In this document: piece after piece, positions 54,794-64,000 of the stretch
Layout: each line of letters begins with the position of its first letter
Position numbering within the stretch: the first letter of the stretch is position 1
From: Methylotenera mobilis JLW8
Lineage (GTDB): Bacteria > Pseudomonadota > Gammaproteobacteria > Burkholderiales > Methylophilaceae
Reading direction: 5' to 3'
Length of the DNA stretch: 64,000 nt
Assembly: GCF_000023705.1 (NCBI RefSeq)
Contig: NC_012968.1
Span: 1,612,001 to 1,676,000, forward strand
Made by a program: the position numbers and the translations under genes
Notes under the pieces: generated by a model
Seen by the model: only the letters and a program-made list of their open reading frames with translations
What the model was told of the DNA's origin: nothing
Databases searched by the model: none

Positions 54794-55966
54794 ATGGAAT
54801 TTGAGTTCTGGTGGCTATTAGCATTACCTTTATTCTTTAGCTTGGGCTGGATAGCCGCACGTGTTGATCTTAAACAACTACTGGCCGAGTCTACCGCCCT
54901 CCCCGCCGCCTATTTCAAAGGCTTGAACTTCCTAATTACCAACCAGCATGATAAAGCCATCGAAGCTTTTTCAGAAGCGGTACAAGCCAATACAGACTCA
55001 CTAGAACTACACTTTGCTTTAGGCAGCCTGTTTAGAAGACGTGGTGAGGTAGATCGTGCTATACACTTACACCTGAATCTACTCACCAAGAAAGAGCTGG
55101 AACCACAGCAAAAACTCGCAGTTACCGCAGAGCTTGCGCAGGATTATTTAAAAGCCGGCCTGTTTGACCGCGCTGAAGAACTATTTGAGACTTTAGATGA
55201 TGACCGTTACCGCCAACCGGCACTGCGTGCACTACTAGAAATTTATGTACGAGAGCGTGAATGGGAGCGTGCTATTAAAGCCGCAACTGAGCTAGAGCGT
55301 CTTTCTGGTGTGCCGTTCCGTGTTGAAATCTCACATTACTATTGTGAAATGGCTGTCAAATCTAAACTTGCCAATGACACGCATAGCGCACGCTTTGAGC
55401 TAGACCTAGCACTCAGCGCCAACAAAAATTGTGTACGCGCCAATGTATTACTGGGTGACCTGGAAGCTGAGTCCGGCGAGCATAAGGTCGCGATCTCCAC
55501 CTGGAAGCGCATAGAGTTCCAAAAACCTGAATACTTAGGCTTAATTGCCCCCAAATTACTCGCTAGCTACCGTAATTTAAATGCGACAGCTGAGGGGCTT
55601 GCTTTACTCAACACTTATTTGCAAACCTACCAGCTAAACTCATTGCTTAATGTGTTGTATGAGGCAACCTTAGCCGAAGAAGGCGCAGAAAGTGCAGCGA
55701 AGCTCGCACGTACCGAATTGATTAAAAAGCCTAGCCTCAATACCTTAGACTTGTTACTGCAGGCGCGGGCTATCGTAGAAACTAACCAACCACAACATAG
55801 CAACTTACAAGACACGCAACTGATGCAGCAAGCCGTGCGCCATGCGATTGGCAACAAAACTGCTTATCATTGCGAACAATGCGGTTTTAAAGCCAAATAC
55901 CATCATTGGCAATGCCCAGCGTGTAACGCATGGGAAGCACTGCCATCAGAACCCACTGCAGTTTAA
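54794..55966 (+). CDS. lapB: LapB (YciM) lipopolysaccharide assembly regulator
   Basis: A 390-residue protein. One N-terminal membrane helix (WWLLALPLFFSLGWIAARVD), TPR repeats for about residues 35-330, and a C-terminal rubredoxin-like zinc motif (CEQCGFKAKYHHWQCPAC). It controls LpxC turnover in LPS synthesis by recruiting FtsH. The usual partner lapA is not seen between ihfB and lapB. It is 16 bp ahead of pyrF. Confidence 0.9.
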   Translation: MEFEFWWLLALPLFFSLGWIAARVDLKQLLAESTALPAAYFKGLNFLITNQHDKAIEAFSEAVQANTDSLELHFALGSLFRRRGEVDRAIHLHLNLLTKKELEPQQKLAVTAELAQDYLKAGLFDRAEELFETLDDDRYRQPALRALLEIYVREREWERAIKAATELERLSGVPFRVEISHYYCEMAVKSKLANDTHSARFELDLALSANKNCVRANVLLGDLEAESGEHKVAISTWKRIEFQKPEYLGLIAPKLLASYRNLNATAEGLALLNTYLQTYQLNSLLNVLYEATLAEEGAESAAKLARTELIKKPSLNTLDLLLQARAIVETNQPQHSNLQDTQLMQQAVRHAIGNKTAYHCEQCGFKAKYHHWQCPACNAWEALPSEPTAV

Positions 55967-55982
55967 TTAAACGATATATACC

Positions 55983-56705
55983 ATGACGACATCACAAAAT
56001 ACGCCACAATCACACGACCCAAAAATCATCGTTGCGCTTGATTACGCAGATAGCGCCAGTGCACTAAAACTAGTAGCGCAGTTAGACCCTGCGTTATGTC
56101 GCTTGAAGGTAGGCAAAGAGCTATTTACCAGTGCAGGCCCGCAGTTTGTTGAATCTCTGGCACGCTCAAATTTTGGCGTGTTTCTAGATTTAAAATTTCA
56201 TGACATCCCGAACACCGTGGCTAAAGCTTGTTCCGCCGCAAGCAACTTAGGCGTTTGGATGCTGAATGTGCACGCCAGCGGTGGCATGGAAATGATGCAA
56301 GCAGCTAAGCAAGCCGTGGATACCAGCGCTAGCAAGCCACTATTAATTGCGGTGACGGTGCTAACCAGTATGAATCAGCAGACTTTAAATCAAATTGGGA
56401 TTCAAACGGATATCGCCACCCATGTTTTAAATTTAGCAACACTAACGCAGCAAGCCGGTTTGGATGGCGTGGTTTGCTCAGCATTAGAAGCCGAAATATT
56501 ACGCACAAAACTAGGCAATGATTTTTGCTTGGTCACACCAGGCATTCGCCCTGCCAATGTCAACAAAGACGACCAGTCGCGCGTTGTCACTCCTGCAGAT
56601 GCACTAAACATGGGGTCTAGCTATCTGGTAATCGGCAGACCTATTACACAAGCAGCAAACCCACTCAAAGCATTAGAGGCGATTCACGCTGAATGTGTGT
56701 CTTAG
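55983..56705 (+). CDS. pyrF: Orotidine 5'-phosphate decarboxylase
   Basis: A 240-residue enzyme with the core [20 protein letters not shown], the catalytic segment [16 protein letters not shown] and LVTPGIRP for phosphate binding. It makes UMP from OMP. Co-directional with lapB. Confidence 0.95.
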   Translation: MTTSQNTPQSHDPKIIVALDYADSASALKLVAQLDPALCRLKVGKELFTSAGPQFVESLARSNFGVFLDLKFHDIPNTVAKACSAASNLGVWMLNVHASGGMEMMQAAKQAVDTSASKPLLIAVTVLTSMNQQTLNQIGIQTDIATHVLNLATLTQQAGLDGVVCSALEAEILRTKLGNDFCLVTPGIRPANVNKDDQSRVVTPADALNMGSSYLVIGRPITQAANPLKALEAIHAECVS

Positions 56706-56820
56706 ACTTAACCGTTTCAAGCTTGTTTGATGTTGACGGTTTAAGCTATGATGGGCATCGCATTGTTTAAATTTTAAAACAATATTAATGATTAGTCTGA
56801 TAACTTAACGGAGAATTAAA

Positions 56821-57453
56821 ATGAAAAAAATGTTACTAGCATTATTTGTTTTTTTAGGCTTTAGTATCAGTGCGCTAGCCGCAGTTAACATCAACACTGC
56901 AACTCAGGCTGAACTTGAATCCCTCAACGGCATTGGCCCAGTCAAAGCACAGGCAATTATTGACTACCGTAAGAAAAATGGTAATTTCAAATCGGTAGAT
57001 GATCTCGAAAAAGTAAACGGCGTTGGTGCTGCCACTCTGCAAAGCGTGCGTAAAGATGTTTCAATTAGCGGCAAATCAACAGCCGTAATGGCTGATGCCA
57101 AGGCTAACGATAGCAAGCCTGCTAAAGGCCCTAAAGCGGTAGGTAATGAAAAGGCAGCGGCAGCAGGTAAAACTGCCGATACCAAAGATGCGAAAGCAAC
57201 CACCGAGAAAAAAGCTGCTAAAGCAGATAAACCAGCTAAAGAATCGCAAGCAGTGGGTACAGAAAAAGCAGCAACTGCAGGCAAAACAGCTGATGTAAAA
57301 GAAGCCAAAGCTGCGAAAACCGATACAGCTAAAGAAGAAAAAGCTGCCAAGTCTGACAAAAAAGAGTCGAAAGCAACAGAGACTAAAACAGAAAGCAAAG
57401 CTAAGAAATCAACCAAAGCTGACAAAAAAGCTGCTGCTGATAAAAAAGAATAG
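56821..57453 (+). CDS. ComEA-like HhH protein with Lys/Ala tail
   Basis: A 210-residue exported protein. The signal is MLLALFVFLGFSISALA. A helix-hairpin-helix DNA-binding pair covers about residues 21-84 (VNINTATQAELESLNGIGPV; NGVGAATLQSVRKDV). Residues about 95-210 are low complexity, with a repeated block (AVGNEKAAAAGKTADTKDAK and AVGTEKAATAGKTADVKEAK) that arose by duplication. It likely binds DNA in the periplasm for uptake; the tail's role is unclear. It has a terminator behind it. Confidence 0.8.
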   Translation: MKKMLLALFVFLGFSISALAAVNINTATQAELESLNGIGPVKAQAIIDYRKKNGNFKSVDDLEKVNGVGAATLQSVRKDVSISGKSTAVMADAKANDSKPAKGPKAVGNEKAAAAGKTADTKDAKATTEKKAAKADKPAKESQAVGTEKAATAGKTADVKEAKAAKTDTAKEEKAAKSDKKESKATETKTESKAKKSTKADKKAAADKKE

Positions 57454-57467
57454 TTTTAAACAACAAT

Positions 57468-57494
57468 AAAAAAGCCGCTAATTGCGGCTTTTTT
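57468..57494 (+). terminator. Rho-independent terminator after ComEA-like gene
   Basis: AAAAGCCGC, loop TAATT, GCGGCTTTT with flanking A/T tracts; it could serve both directions. Confidence 0.9.
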
Positions 57495-57542
57495 ATTGGT
57501 TGAATTTTTTATAGATTCAATCTGATTAAACGACTCAATCTA

Positions 57543-57992
57543 TTAGTCATCATGGCCTTGATGTCTGTGTTTGTAGTGACCTTTACCATGTTTGTGCTTA
57601 CGCTTGTAATCACCACCGGTTCTAGGTCCTGGTTCATCAATCACTTTACCTACTACCGCACCACCAGCACCACCTGCTGCTGCACCCACCACAGCACCTG
57701 CCGTGCTACCACTCACTTGGCGGCCTACATAAGCTCCGCCTGCACCACCTGCTGCGCCACCAATCACTGCACCAGCCTGACCTTTACCTTTAGTCGTCAC
57801 AGCACCACCTAGGCCGCCACCAACCGCGCCGCCTATCACCTCACCGGTGCTACCACCCACCACGCTGCCAATAGCAGTGCCTGCGGCTGCACCTAAACCA
57901 CCGCCAATTGCTGTTTTGGCATTGCTATCCGCAGCCATTGCTTGCCCTGAGATCATAAGAGCTGCCAGTAACATAGCATTAATTAACTTCAT
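57543..57992 (-). CDS. Glycine-zipper outer-membrane protein
   Basis: A 149-residue protein from ATG 57992, preceded by AAAGGGA; 48 bases of open frame further upstream are not needed. The signal peptide is MKLINAMLLAALMISGQAMA. Then Gly/Ala-rich zipper repeats follow (GGGLGAAAGTAIGSVVGG; GGAAGGAGGAYVGRQVSG) and a His/Lys-rich tail (KRKHKHGKGHYKHRHQGH). The His-rich end could bind metal. Function unknown; the family makes membrane-associated oligomers. Confidence 0.7.
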   Translation of the reverse strand: MKLINAMLLAALMISGQAMAADSNAKTAIGGGLGAAAGTAIGSVVGGSTGEVIGGAVGGGLGGAVTTKGKGQAGAVIGGAAGGAGGAYVGRQVSGSTAGAVVGAAAGGAGGAVVGKVIDEPGPRTGGDYKRKHKHGKGHYKHRHQGHDD

Positions 57993-58123
57993 AGAAATTC
58001 CCTTTATTAATTTAAATCGGCCTGTGTGGCTACACCACACAAGCTTAAACTTTATTCATATCGCCAGTAATTTATTCTAACCTTCCTGTAGATTACCCAC
58101 AGGAAAATAAGTTTAATAAATCT

Positions 58124-60196
58124 TTATTTAACACGCATACCTGCTTGTGCACCGCTGTCCGGGCTTAAAATATACGGGCCGCCACGCTCATCACTAGCCG
58201 CCAGCACCATCCCCTCACTCATACCAAACTTCATTTTACGCGGTGCTAGGTTGGCCACCATTACCGTCAAGCGCCCCACCAGACTGGCAGGATCATAGGC
58301 AGACTTAATACCGGCGAACACTTGGCGTGGCTTATCCTCACCAATATCGAGGCTAAGTTTTAGCAGTTTCTCCGCACCTTCCACATGCTCTGCATTCACG
58401 ATTTTGGCAATGCGCAAATCCACCTTAGTAAAATCATCAATGCTAATGTATTCGGCCTCTACTGCATCAGTACTCGCTGCTTGCTGATGTTCGGCATGGC
58501 GTTGCTGAGAGTGTGCTGCCGGTGTTGGCGTTACTTGTAGATTCTCTTTATTCGCCTCTGTCATGGCTTCAACCTGCTTGCCATCCACGCGTGTAATTAA
58601 ATGCTCATAGGCATTGATTGCATGTTGCGGCAATAAGGAGTTTGCGACGGCATCCCAAGTTAATGGCGCGATATTCAAGAACTGCTCAATCTCACCAGCC
58701 AGTTTTGGCAACACTGGTTTCAAGTACAAGGTAAGCAAGCGGAACATTTCTAAAGCATCAGAGCACACTTGTTGCAACGCGGCATCTTGCCCTTCTTGCT
58801 TAGCCATTACCCACGGTGCTTTTTCAGCCACGAAGCCATTGGCAACATCAGCTAAGCGCATAATCTCACGCAAAGCTTTGCTGTACTCACGCTCACTATA
58901 GCTCTCAGCAAGTGTTGCAGCAGAGGCTTTAATTTCAGCAATCACTGGGTTATTTGCCGATGGGTTTAATTTCCCTTCAAAACGCTTATTGATAAAGCCA
59001 GCGGTTCTACTCGCAATATTGATGTATTTACCCACCAAATCACTGTTCACACGAGCGACAAAATCTTCCAAATTCAGATCGATATCTTCCATTGTGCTAT
59101 TTAATTTAGCTGCGTAGTAATAGCGTAAATACTCTGGGGTCTTAATATGCTCTAAATAGCTACGCGCTGTGATAAACGTGCCGCGTGACTTACTCATTTT
59201 CTCGCCATTTACGGTTAAGAAGCCATGCGCAAAAATTTGTGTAGGTTTACGGTGCTCAGAATACTCTAAGGTCGCCGGCCAGAACAAAGCATGGAAATAT
59301 AAAATATCCTTGCCAATAAAGTGATACAGCTCAGTTTTACTATCTTTTTGCCAATACTCATCGAAATCCAGACCTATGGTTTCGCATAGCTTTTTGAAGC
59401 TAGCCATGTAGCCGATTGGCGCATCTAGCCACACATAAAAATACTTTCCTGGTGCATCCGGGATTTCAAAACCAAAATAAGGTGCATCACGGGAAATATC
59501 CCAATCATTCAGGCCATTTTCAAACCACTCACCCATTTTATTGGCTGCTTCACCTTGCAACGTACCAGAGCGTGTCCAATCACGTAAAAACTGCTCGCAT
59601 TCGGAGAGTTTAAAGAAATAGTGCTCGGTCTCCTTACGCACTGGTGTCGCACCAGAAACCGCTGAATAGGCATTAATCAGCTCTGTCGGGTTATAGGTGG
59701 CGCCACACACTTCACAGCTATCACCGTATTGGTCTTTAGCGTGACACTTAGGGCACTCACCTTTAATAAAGCGGTCTGGCAAGAACATGTTTTTGACTGG
59801 GTCATAAAACTGTTCGATAGTCTTGGTGGAGATTTTGCCTGCTGCTTTTAGTTTTTTGTAAATACTTTGCGAAAGCTCTTTATTCTCAGGTGCATTGGTT
59901 GAATAGTAGTTATCAAACTGTACCAAAAACTCTGAAAAATCAGCAGCATGCTCTTTGTGTACGTTGGCAATTAACGCTTCTGGTGTAATGCCCTGTTTTT
60001 CTGCACGCAACATAATAGGCGTACCGTGTGTGTCATCAGCACATACATAATGCACATGATGGCCTTGCATTTTATGAAAACGTACCCAGATATCAGTCTG
60101 GATATATTCCACCAAGTGGCCTAAATGAATACTGCCGTTTGCGTACGGCAGCGCTGAAGTAACTAGAATTTTGCGAGGATTGTTTGCTGTTGCCAT
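58124..60196 (-). CDS. metG: Methionyl-tRNA synthetase
   Basis: A 690-residue class I synthetase. HLGH-type signature in [18 protein letters not shown]; zinc knuckle [22 protein letters not shown] in [11 protein letters not shown]. The C-terminal tRNA-binding (EMAP-II-like) domain is present ([20 protein letters not shown]). It charges initiator and elongator tRNA(Met). Divergent from the mrp gene. Confidence 0.95.
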   Translation of the reverse strand: MATANNPRKILVTSALPYANGSIHLGHLVEYIQTDIWVRFHKMQGHHVHYVCADDTHGTPIMLRAEKQGITPEALIANVHKEHAADFSEFLVQFDNYYSTNAPENKELSQSIYKKLKAAGKISTKTIEQFYDPVKNMFLPDRFIKGECPKCHAKDQYGDSCEVCGATYNPTELINAYSAVSGATPVRKETEHYFFKLSECEQFLRDWTRSGTLQGEAANKMGEWFENGLNDWDISRDAPYFGFEIPDAPGKYFYVWLDAPIGYMASFKKLCETIGLDFDEYWQKDSKTELYHFIGKDILYFHALFWPATLEYSEHRKPTQIFAHGFLTVNGEKMSKSRGTFITARSYLEHIKTPEYLRYYYAAKLNSTMEDIDLNLEDFVARVNSDLVGKYINIASRTAGFINKRFEGKLNPSANNPVIAEIKASAATLAESYSEREYSKALREIMRLADVANGFVAEKAPWVMAKQEGQDAALQQVCSDALEMFRLLTLYLKPVLPKLAGEIEQFLNIAPLTWDAVANSLLPQHAINAYEHLITRVDGKQVEAMTEANKENLQVTPTPAAHSQQRHAEHQQAASTDAVEAEYISIDDFTKVDLRIAKIVNAEHVEGAEKLLKLSLDIGEDKPRQVFAGIKSAYDPASLVGRLTVMVANLAPRKMKFGMSEGMVLAASDERGGPYILSPDSGAQAGMRVK

Positions 60197-60506
60197 GAGA
60201 TAAATGAATCTATTGAGCTAAATCCGTATTCTAACAAATGCAGCATGGTTCACCCAGCAATGATTACTGTTTTTCCGCCTATGCTTACTATTTTTAAAGT
60301 ACAGATTCAATTAATCACTACCAGCATAGAGTTTATGCAAAAGTTCGGCTGAAAACTTACAAGGCAACACTGCAAATTAAGTTAAAATAACCGATGAATT
60401 TACTCAAGTTATAAAACTTACTGCAAGTTATAAAACTTACTGCACCTTATAAACATATTGCATAAACATACTGCATCACCCAATATTAAAGTCAGGAATT
60501 AACAAC
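60197..60506. other. Spacer between metG and mrp with tandem repeats
   Basis: A 310-bp divergent spacer. CAAGTTATAAAACTTACTG is exactly duplicated in tandem (60405-60423 and 60424-60442), then degenerates into CACCTTATAAACATATTG and CATAAACATACTG. Each unit contains a TTATAA-like core, so promoter elements may be repeated. No gene is seen. Confidence 0.6.
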
Positions 60507-61595
60507 ATGGCAATTTCAGAACTACTCATTCAAAGCACCTTAAAACTATGTATAGATCCGAACACGGGCAAAGACTTTGTGAGCAGTAAATCCGCAAGAA
60601 ATATCAAAGTAGATGGCAACGACGTCAGCGTAGATATCGTACTGGGCTACCCGGCCAAATCGGTTGAAGCAGATATACAGAATCTAGTAGCGCAGGCGCT
60701 GTTAGCGATTGAAGGCATAGGCAGGGTTGCCGTGCATGTCAGCAGCAAAATCGTGGCGCATAAAGCACAGCAAGGCGTGACCTTACTGCCTAACGTTAAA
60801 AATATTATCGCAGTTGCCTCCGGCAAAGGCGGCGTAGGTAAATCTACAACTTCCGTCAACTTGGCATTAGCCCTGGCGGTTGAAGGCGCTAGCGTAGGTT
60901 TGCTAGATGCTGATATCTACGGCCCTAGCCAACCGCAAATGCTTGGCATCAGCGGCCGACCAGAAAGCCTAGATGGTAAAAGCATGGAGCCGATGGAAGC
61001 ACACGGCATACAGGCTATGTCTATCGGCTTCTTAATTGATACCGACACCCCGATGGTATGGCGCGGCCCAATGGTGACCGGCGCATTAGAGCAACTACTG
61101 CGTGATACCAAATGGCGCGATCTCGATTACCTGGTGATTGATTTACCACCTGGTACCGGTGACATTCAGCTGACATTAGCGCAGAAAATACCGGTGACCG
61201 GCGCAATTATCGTGACTACACCGCAAGACATCGCGTTACTTGATGCACGCAAAGGCCTCAAAATGTTTGAGAAAGTCAGCATTCCTATTTTAGGTATTGT
61301 TGAAAACATGAGCACACACATCTGCTCTAATTGCGGCCATGAAGAGCATATCTTTGGCGCTGGTGGCGGGGAATTGATGGCAAAAGATTACAACGTGGAC
61401 TTATTGGGTTCATTGCCACTGGATATTGATATTCGTTTGCAAGCTGACAGCGGCAAACCCACCGTTACGGCCAACCCAGATTCAAAAGTAGCAAATATCT
61501 ACAAGGAAATTGCACGCAAAGCGGCGATTAAGATTGCTAATGCGAGCCTGGACTACAGCGGAAAATTCCCTAATATTGTCATCCAAAATACCTAA
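60507..61595 (+). CDS. mrp: Mrp/ApbC iron-sulfur carrier ATPase
   Basis: A 362-residue protein. N-terminal DUF59-like domain (about 1-85), then a deviant Walker A (GKGGVGKST, residues 106-114) and the C-terminal CSNC motif (HICSNCGHEEHIFG). It carries Fe-S clusters to apo-proteins using ATP. Preceded by the tandem repeats in the metG spacer. Confidence 0.92.
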   Translation: MAISELLIQSTLKLCIDPNTGKDFVSSKSARNIKVDGNDVSVDIVLGYPAKSVEADIQNLVAQALLAIEGIGRVAVHVSSKIVAHKAQQGVTLLPNVKNIIAVASGKGGVGKSTTSVNLALALAVEGASVGLLDADIYGPSQPQMLGISGRPESLDGKSMEPMEAHGIQAMSIGFLIDTDTPMVWRGPMVTGALEQLLRDTKWRDLDYLVIDLPPGTGDIQLTLAQKIPVTGAIIVTTPQDIALLDARKGLKMFEKVSIPILGIVENMSTHICSNCGHEEHIFGAGGGELMAKDYNVDLLGSLPLDIDIRLQADSGKPTVTANPDSKVANIYKEIARKAAIKIANASLDYSGKFPNIVIQNT

Positions 61596-61627
61596 TAAAA
61601 TATTAAGAATATATTTAGGTAACAAAT

Positions 61628-61728
61628 GCTAGGCGACTAATCGCCTAGCGACACCCCAACTGTGAATGAGCAGCTAGGGTGTAGAAAAAACTAAACCCCA
61701 ATTACTTAAGCAAGGTAATTGGGGTTTA
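61628..61728. terminator. Cluster of hairpins between mrp and pgl
   Basis: Three hairpins in about 100 bp. GCTAGGCGA-CTAA-TCGCCTAGC (61628-61649), ACACCC to GGGTGT (61651-61682, long loop), and a 14-bp stem TAAACCCCAATTAC to GTAATTGGGGTTTA (61692-61728). The convergent genes mrp and pgl end on either side. The last hairpin is a bidirectional terminator; the others are unexplained. Confidence 0.6.
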
Positions 61729-61754
61729 AATTTATAATGTCTTAATACTTTAAA

Positions 61755-62477
61755 TTAAAACTGTACACCAAAGCTATACACATCCACACCACACGCTGGC
61801 GCAACCAAAGTTGCCGGAATCGCAACACCATTTAACCAGTTATTTACCGCATCCTGCTTACCAGCACCGGTCACCAGAAAAATGACATGATGTGTATTAT
61901 CCAAACGACTTTGACTAATGGTCACACGCTCAGCTGGCGGTTTAGGTGAGTTAAATACAGGCACGGCATCCGCGCTGTTATCCACGGCTTGATTTGGGAA
62001 CAAGCTAGCAGTATGGCCATCTTCACCCAAGCCTAAAATCACCAAGTCAAACGTACGCACACCAGCTAGGGTTTGTGCATAGGCTTTTGCACCTTCAACA
62101 TTGCCTAGCTCGGCCGGGATATCATGAATCTGATTGGCTGGAATCGCCACATGGTTTAACCATGCGTCGCGTGCCATTTTGCTGTTGCGATCTACATGGT
62201 CCGCAGGCAAGCAGCGGTCATCGTTGTGGTACACATGCCAATTGGCCCAATCTGCATTTTCTTTAGCCAACAACTGATAAACGCTTTTTGGCGTGCTACC
62301 GCCAGCCAGTACAATTAAAAAACTACCGTATTTTTTAATTGCCTCATCGGCCGTTTGCAAGATACTTTTCAAGGTCGCTTGATTGATTTCATCCTGCGAA
62401 TTAAAACGGTACCAGCGTGTATGCTGATTATTCGCTAAAGTAAGTGATTTAACTTCAAGTGTTTGTGTGGTTTGCAT
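61755..62477 (-). CDS. pgl: 6-Phosphogluconolactonase
   Basis: A 240-residue protein of the SOL/DevB family. Motifs: LIVLAGGSTPKSVYQLLA, WHVYHNDDRCLPADHVDRNS and LVILGLGEDGHTASLFPNQ. It hydrolyses 6-phosphogluconolactone made by Zwf, whose gene is divergent 175 bp away. In Methylophilaceae this step belongs to the dissimilatory ribulose monophosphate cycle. Confidence 0.92.
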   Translation of the reverse strand: MQTTQTLEVKSLTLANNQHTRWYRFNSQDEINQATLKSILQTADEAIKKYGSFLIVLAGGSTPKSVYQLLAKENADWANWHVYHNDDRCLPADHVDRNSKMARDAWLNHVAIPANQIHDIPAELGNVEGAKAYAQTLAGVRTFDLVILGLGEDGHTASLFPNQAVDNSADAVPVFNSPKPPAERVTISQSRLDNTHHVIFLVTGAGKQDAVNNWLNGVAIPATLVAPACGVDVYSFGVQF

Positions 62478-62652
62478 AAAACAGTGCTGCCTTTTTCGGT
62501 ATAATTACATTAATTCGTTTAAAGGCGCTATTTTAACCTGAGTGCTTCATAAAGTTGCGAAATTATGAAGCAATCCAGTGAATATGAAAATCTGGCGAAT
62601 ATGAAATAGCCCCTCAGTATTTACAAAAACCTATTTAAGAAAGTTTGAAATA

Positions 62653-64000
62653 ATGGCAAAAAAAATAGATCCTTGTACCTTGGTGCTGTTTGGCGCGAGC
62701 GGTAACTTATCTCGCATCAAACTAATGCCTGGTTTGTTTCGCCTAGATGCAGCTGGCCGCTTACCGGAACACATGGTAATTCTTTCTGTGGGCCGCGGTG
62801 AAGTGTCGCGCGAAGACTGGCAAGCCGATGTTAAAGGTATGTTGGATGCCAAATTCAAAAACGGTTACGACCAAAAAGTGTTCGAGCGTTTTATCGCACG
62901 TAACCACTACCATGCAAACCCACCTAATGACCCTAACGCTTACAAAAAGCTGCAGGAAAGACTGGCAGATACAGCCATCTACCCACAAAACCTGGCTTAC
63001 TTCCTATCAGTACGCCCAACCGATTTCGCACCGATTGTGGAAGAGCTATCAAAAGTTGGCCTTGTGGATGAAAGCCAATACTGGCGCCGTGTGCTGATTG
63101 AGAAACCATTTGGTACCGACTTACCAAGCGCACAAGCATTGCAGGCCGAGCTGACCAAACACCTCAAAGAGAGCCAAATCTACCGTATTGACCACTACTT
63201 AGGTAAATCTGCATTACAAAACGTGATGCTGACACGCTTTGCAAACGCGATGTTTGAGCCATTATGGAACAATGAGCACATTGACCACGTGCAAATCACC
63301 AACAACGAAACCCTAGGCGTTGGCGACCGCACGACATTCTACGATGCTACTGGCGCCCTACGCGACATGGTACAAAGCCACTTGCTACAAACATTAGCAC
63401 TAGTTGCCATGGAAAAGCCGCAAGACTTGAGCCCGGAGAGCATTCGCGCTGAGAAAATCAAGCTGTTAGAAGCTATCCGCCCGATTCCAGTGAACGAACT
63501 TAGCAAACACGCATTCCGTGCGCAATACAAAGCCGGCCGCGTACAAGCCGGTGATGGCCATGGCGAAAACGTAACAGGTTACTTGGAAGAGCTAGCACGC
63601 GATGGCGTAACTGAAAGCGTGACAGAAACTTACGCTGCGCTGAAACTGTTTATTGATAACCCGCGCTGGAAAGGCGTGCCGTTCTACGTGCGCACCGCTA
63701 AACGCATGCACGAAGGCAACACCGCGATTTCTATCCGATTCAAAAAAGCACCTATGCAATTGGTAGAAGGCCAACACCAAAACTGGCTAACACTGAATAT
63801 TCAGCCACGTGAATGCATCAAAATGGAAATCGAATCTAAGATTCCAGGTTTGGACGTTGCAACACGCACGCTGAGCATTGATGCACCACAACGCCAACAA
63901 GGTGATGAAACTATCGATTCTTACGAATCTTTAATGCTGAACTTGATGGAAGGCGACCCATCACTTTACTTGCACATCAGTGAAGTTGAAGCACAATGGC
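62653..64000 (+). CDS. zwf: Glucose-6-phosphate 1-dehydrogenase (partial, 3' end beyond window)
   Basis: The first 449 codons of Zwf are visible and stay open to the window end. The NADP-binding motif is LVLFGASGNLSRIKLMPGLF and the catalytic motif is YRIDHYLGKSALQNV. Later blocks (FRAQYKAG, VPFYVRTAKRM) are typical of bacterial Zwf. It oxidises glucose-6-phosphate at the entry of the oxidative cycle. ATG at 62653; the RBS upstream (AAGAAAG) is weak. Divergent from pgl. Confidence 0.95.
   Translation, partial: MAKKIDPCTLVLFGASGNLSRIKLMPGLFRLDAAGRLPEHMVILSVGRGEVSREDWQADVKGMLDAKFKNGYDQKVFERFIARNHYHANPPNDPNAYKKLQERLADTAIYPQNLAYFLSVRPTDFAPIVEELSKVGLVDESQYWRRVLIEKPFGTDLPSAQALQAELTKHLKESQIYRIDHYLGKSALQNVMLTRFANAMFEPLWNNEHIDHVQITNNETLGVGDRTTFYDATGALRDMVQSHLLQTLALVAMEKPQDLSPESIRAEKIKLLEAIRPIPVNELSKHAFRAQYKAGRVQAGDGHGENVTGYLEELARDGVTESVTETYAALKLFIDNPRWKGVPFYVRTAKRMHEGNTAISIRFKKAPMQLVEGQHQNWLTLNIQPRECIKMEIESKIPGLDVATRTLSIDAPQRQQGDETIDSYESLMLNLMEGDPSLYLHISEVEAQW

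Noticed and set aside
57552-58080. Plus-strand frames opposite the glycine-zipper gene
   Set aside because: Thr/Cys-rich shadows of the Gly-rich coding sequence; the minus strand has the signal peptide and ribosome site.

Overview
The window reads as betaproteobacterial chromosome, most likely a Methylophilaceae methylotroph (Methylotenera/Methylophilus type). This taxon call is an inference. It rests on the backbone gene set and order (tyrA-aroA-cmk-rpsA-ihfB-lapB-pyrF, gluQ, aat-bpt, metG, mrp, and pgl next to zwf), a moderate GC content and the Betaproteobacteria-style czc and cus metal operons. No rRNA, tRNA or CRISPR array was recognised.

Region 1 (1 to about 8.3 kb) is AT-rich mobile DNA. 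A TnsA-like endonuclease and a TnsB-like DDE transposase (cut by the left edge) are coupled by an ATGA overlap and run leftward. Divergent from them is a phage-like repressor pair: a BcepMu gp16-type small DNA-binding protein and an XRE protein. Running rightward are a small membrane protein, a TnsD/TniQ-like protein, a second HTH gene coupled to a second TniQ-like protein, and a third HTH gene behind a large inverted repeat. This looks like a Tn7-like element with two target-selector candidates. TnsC would lie beyond the left edge.

Region 2 (about 8.3 to 28.3 kb) is a metal-resistance block. On the minus strand lie czcICBAD-type genes (Co/Zn/Cd efflux), a cusCBA-type Cu/Ag RND system with accessory metal-binding proteins, and cueR. 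On the plus strand lie copZ, a CusF-like protein and a CopA-type ATPase. Two divergent CueR-type promoters (19-bp spacers) sit between the two arms. A 21-bp sequence in inverted orientation flanks the block. At 28.19 to 28.35 kb a cluster of five co-oriented GACTTTA repeats ends about 30 bp from the 3' end of amtB. I interpret this as a candidate transposon end and candidate attachment site, which would make the metal genes cargo of the Tn7-like island.

Region 3 (28.4 to 64 kb) is ordinary chromosome. It holds amtB with a sigma-54 promoter and two NtrC sites; pilU, DUF3301, gluQ, hslO, a LysE exporter, a pilin, a SpoU methyltransferase, aqpZ, rsuA-like, DUF502, blc, a TraB/GumN protein, ygiQ, exoD, aat and bpt; a three-gene group of GGDEF-EAL protein, outer-membrane protein and PstS-like protein; tyrA, aroA, cmk, rpsA, ihfB, lapB, pyrF, a ComEA-like protein, a glycine-zipper protein, metG and mrp; and finally pgl with the start of zwf, the entry to the oxidative RuMP/pentose-phosphate route. 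Several backbone spacers carry short tandem repeats of about 10 to 19 bp.
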